Of a stretch of 64,000 bases of DNA, positions 63,003 to 64,000 are shown piece after piece (position 1 is the stretch's first letter; each line of letters starts with the position of its first letter). Source of the stretch: Asanoa hainanensis (GTDB taxonomy: Bacteria > Actinomycetota > Actinomycetes > Mycobacteriales > Micromonosporaceae); NCBI RefSeq assembly GCF_900188485.1, contig NZ_FZPH01000009.1, forward strand, positions 248,001 to 312,000, in the 5' to 3' direction. Both the position numbers and the translations under genes were made by a program. The notes beneath the pieces were generated by a model. That model made no database searches and was not told the origin of the DNA. It saw only the letters and a list, made by a program, of their open reading frames with translations.

Positions 63003-64000
63003 CCGAGTCGACGCTGAACACCGACGGGAAGGTCGCCGCGTTCGGGTTGTTGTTGTTCGATCCGCCGGTCGCCAGGTTGACCAGCAACTGCGGGTCGGAG
63101 CCCTGCCAGGTGAAGTTGGTGCCCTTCACCCAGGTGTTGTCGACCCACTTCTCGATCTGGCCGTTGCGCCAGACCAGCGTGTACGTGTGGTAGTCGGACG
63201 CGAAGTCGAAGCCCGGGTGCCACACCCACTGGTTGGTCATGATGCTGTGGTAGTTGGAGCCGACGCCGTCGCCGTGGTCGTAGCCCGTCCAGTCGAAGGT
63301 GTTCTGGGTGGGCGTGTCGAAGAACTCGACGACGTCGATCTCGGACGGGGTGTTGGGTGCCTGCTTGGCGTAGAGCCAGAACGCCGGCCACGCTCCGCTG
63401 CCCCGCGGGATCTTCGCGCGGACCGAGAACACGTACGTGCGCCCGTCCCGCGGGTAGAACGTCTCCTTGGTGGTGATCTGGCCGCTGCTGATGCCGCCGT
63501 TGTAGACGCCGCCGAGGTTCGGCACGGCGGTCAGCTCCAGCCGGTCCGAGGTGATCTTGTGGTTGGTGCTGTTGAACGGCTGGTAGCGCTGCCACTCGTT
63601 GTTGATGACCGTCGTGCCGGCGATGCCGTACGGGTTGAAGTTCGTCGCCAGGTTGCTGACGTTGCGACCGGAGCCGGTGCCGAAGCGGTAGTCCCGCAGC
63701 AGCCCGAAGCCGGTCAGGTCAGGGCCGCTGCCGGTCGGCGGGGGAGTGGTGCCGCCGCCGACGAGCTCCCAGCGCTGGTTGGAGCCGCCGTTGCAGTCGT
63801 AGAGCTGCACGACGGTGCCGGCCGCGGTGCCCTGGCCCTTGACGTCGACGCAGCGTCCGGACGCGGCGCCGCGGATGGTGCCGTCGCTGTTGACGGTCCA
63901 GCGCTGGTTGGCGCCGCCGTGGCACGCGTACGTGATGACCGGCGTGCCGTTGGCGGTCAGCTCGCCTTTCGCGTCGAGGCACTGGCCGTTGATGGTGATC
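62929..64000 (-). CDS. GH16 endo-beta-glucanase with ricin-B lectin domain (5' partial)
   Basis: The frame enters at the window edge and ends at 62929; the true start is beyond 64000. The first visible part is a CBM13/ricin-B lectin region with QxW motifs (GGANQRW, GGSNQRW), followed by a Thr/Pro linker and a GH16 domain: TNHKITSDRLELTA, PRGSGAWPAFWLYAK, and the catalytic SEIDVVEFFD with the nucleophile and acid/base Glu pair. WNGQIEKWVD-like WRNGQIEKWVDN and LLVNLATGGS follow. It should be an extracellular beta-1,3- or mixed-linkage glucanase. Domain order (lectin before catalytic) is less common than the reverse. Confidence 0.92.
   Translation of the reverse strand, partial: ITINGQCLDAKGELTANGTPVITYACHGGANQRWTVNSDGTIRGAASGRCVDVKGQGTAAGTVVQLYDCNGGSNQRWELVGGGTTPPPTGSGPDLTGFGLLRDYRFGTGSGRNVSNLATNFNPYGIAGTTVINNEWQRYQPFNSTNHKITSDRLELTAVPNLGGVYNGGISSGQITTKETFYPRDGRTYVFSVRAKIPRGSGAWPAFWLYAKQAPNTPSEIDVVEFFDTPTQNTFDWTGYDHGDGVGSNYHSIMTNQWVWHPGFDFASDYHTYTLVWRNGQIEKWVDNTWVKGTNFTWQGSDPQLLVNLATGGSNNNNPNAATFPSVFSVDSVKVWVKCPNGTPTNPTTSCHPTNG

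Overview
The window is very G+C-rich, densely packed DNA with frequent GTG starts, four-base start/stop overlaps, many small divergent or convergent units, and actinobacterial families throughout (SigE-type ECF sigma factor, mycothiol-type DinB/maleylpyruvate isomerase proteins, an SCO5389-like protein, a TIGR04222-like membrane protein, IdeR/DmdR-type iron boxes). I infer a soil actinomycete, probably Micromonosporaceae or a relative; the family assignment is inference. No tRNA, rRNA, CRISPR array, insertion sequence, integrase or phage gene was seen. The window opens inside a GH3 glycosidase gene and closes inside a GH16 glucanase gene, so both end genes are partial.

Layout. 1-8101: GH3 enzyme, methyltransferase, CrtI-like oxidoreductase, two membrane proteins, a SigE-type sigma factor with an overlapping membrane/Kelch-like partner (apparent frameshift), SRPBCC protein. 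8149-14724: a NarL-type two-component system divergent from a complete branched-chain-amino-acid-type ABC importer (livG-livF-binding protein-livH-livM). 14686-16589: iron-box-controlled DUF2470 protein, Cys-rich DUF1540 protein, methylglyoxal synthase. 16632-25214: secreted S1 protease, enoyl-CoA hydratase, beta-carbonic anhydrase, adenylate kinase, two TetR genes with visible operators, a DinB-type pseudogene, cupin, NmrA-like protein. 25287-33488: DUF1905 protein, membrane protein, katG behind a FurA/CatR-like box, PadR unit, and pgi-zwf, which act at successive steps around glucose 6-phosphate. 33556-38672: M23 protein, SDR, LysR/LysE pair, SCO5389-like and LLM oxidoreductase genes. 38747-42193: ABC exporter coupled to a second two-component system. 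42187-46341: aldo/keto reductase, VOC-AraC pair, quinone-oxidoreductase pseudogene, NTF2-like and SRPBCC proteins.

46425-50118 is the most unusual locus: a tight five-gene operon of a Ycf46-like AAA+ ATPase, a Ycf35/DUF1257-like protein, a DUF2997 protein, a membrane protein with a helix-hairpin-helix tail, and a CxxxCxxC radical-SAM activase without a glycyl-radical enzyme partner in the window. I know of no mechanism for this combination.

50162-64000: secreted sugar dehydrogenase with PKD domain, methyltransferase, M20 peptidase, secreted I36-like protein, a second sigma factor/membrane-partner pair, a divergent iron-box locus that drives a ribosomal protein S4 gene on one side and a HugZ/DUF2470-like protein on the other, secreted phospholipase A2, diguanylate cyclase, LysR/EamA pair, and the GH16 glucanase.

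Regulatory themes: iron (two strong 19-bp boxes and one weaker one), peroxide stress (katG), and many local regulator-target pairs with palindromes in the intergenic DNA. Three genes look damaged: one single-base frameshift in a G run and two internal deletions.
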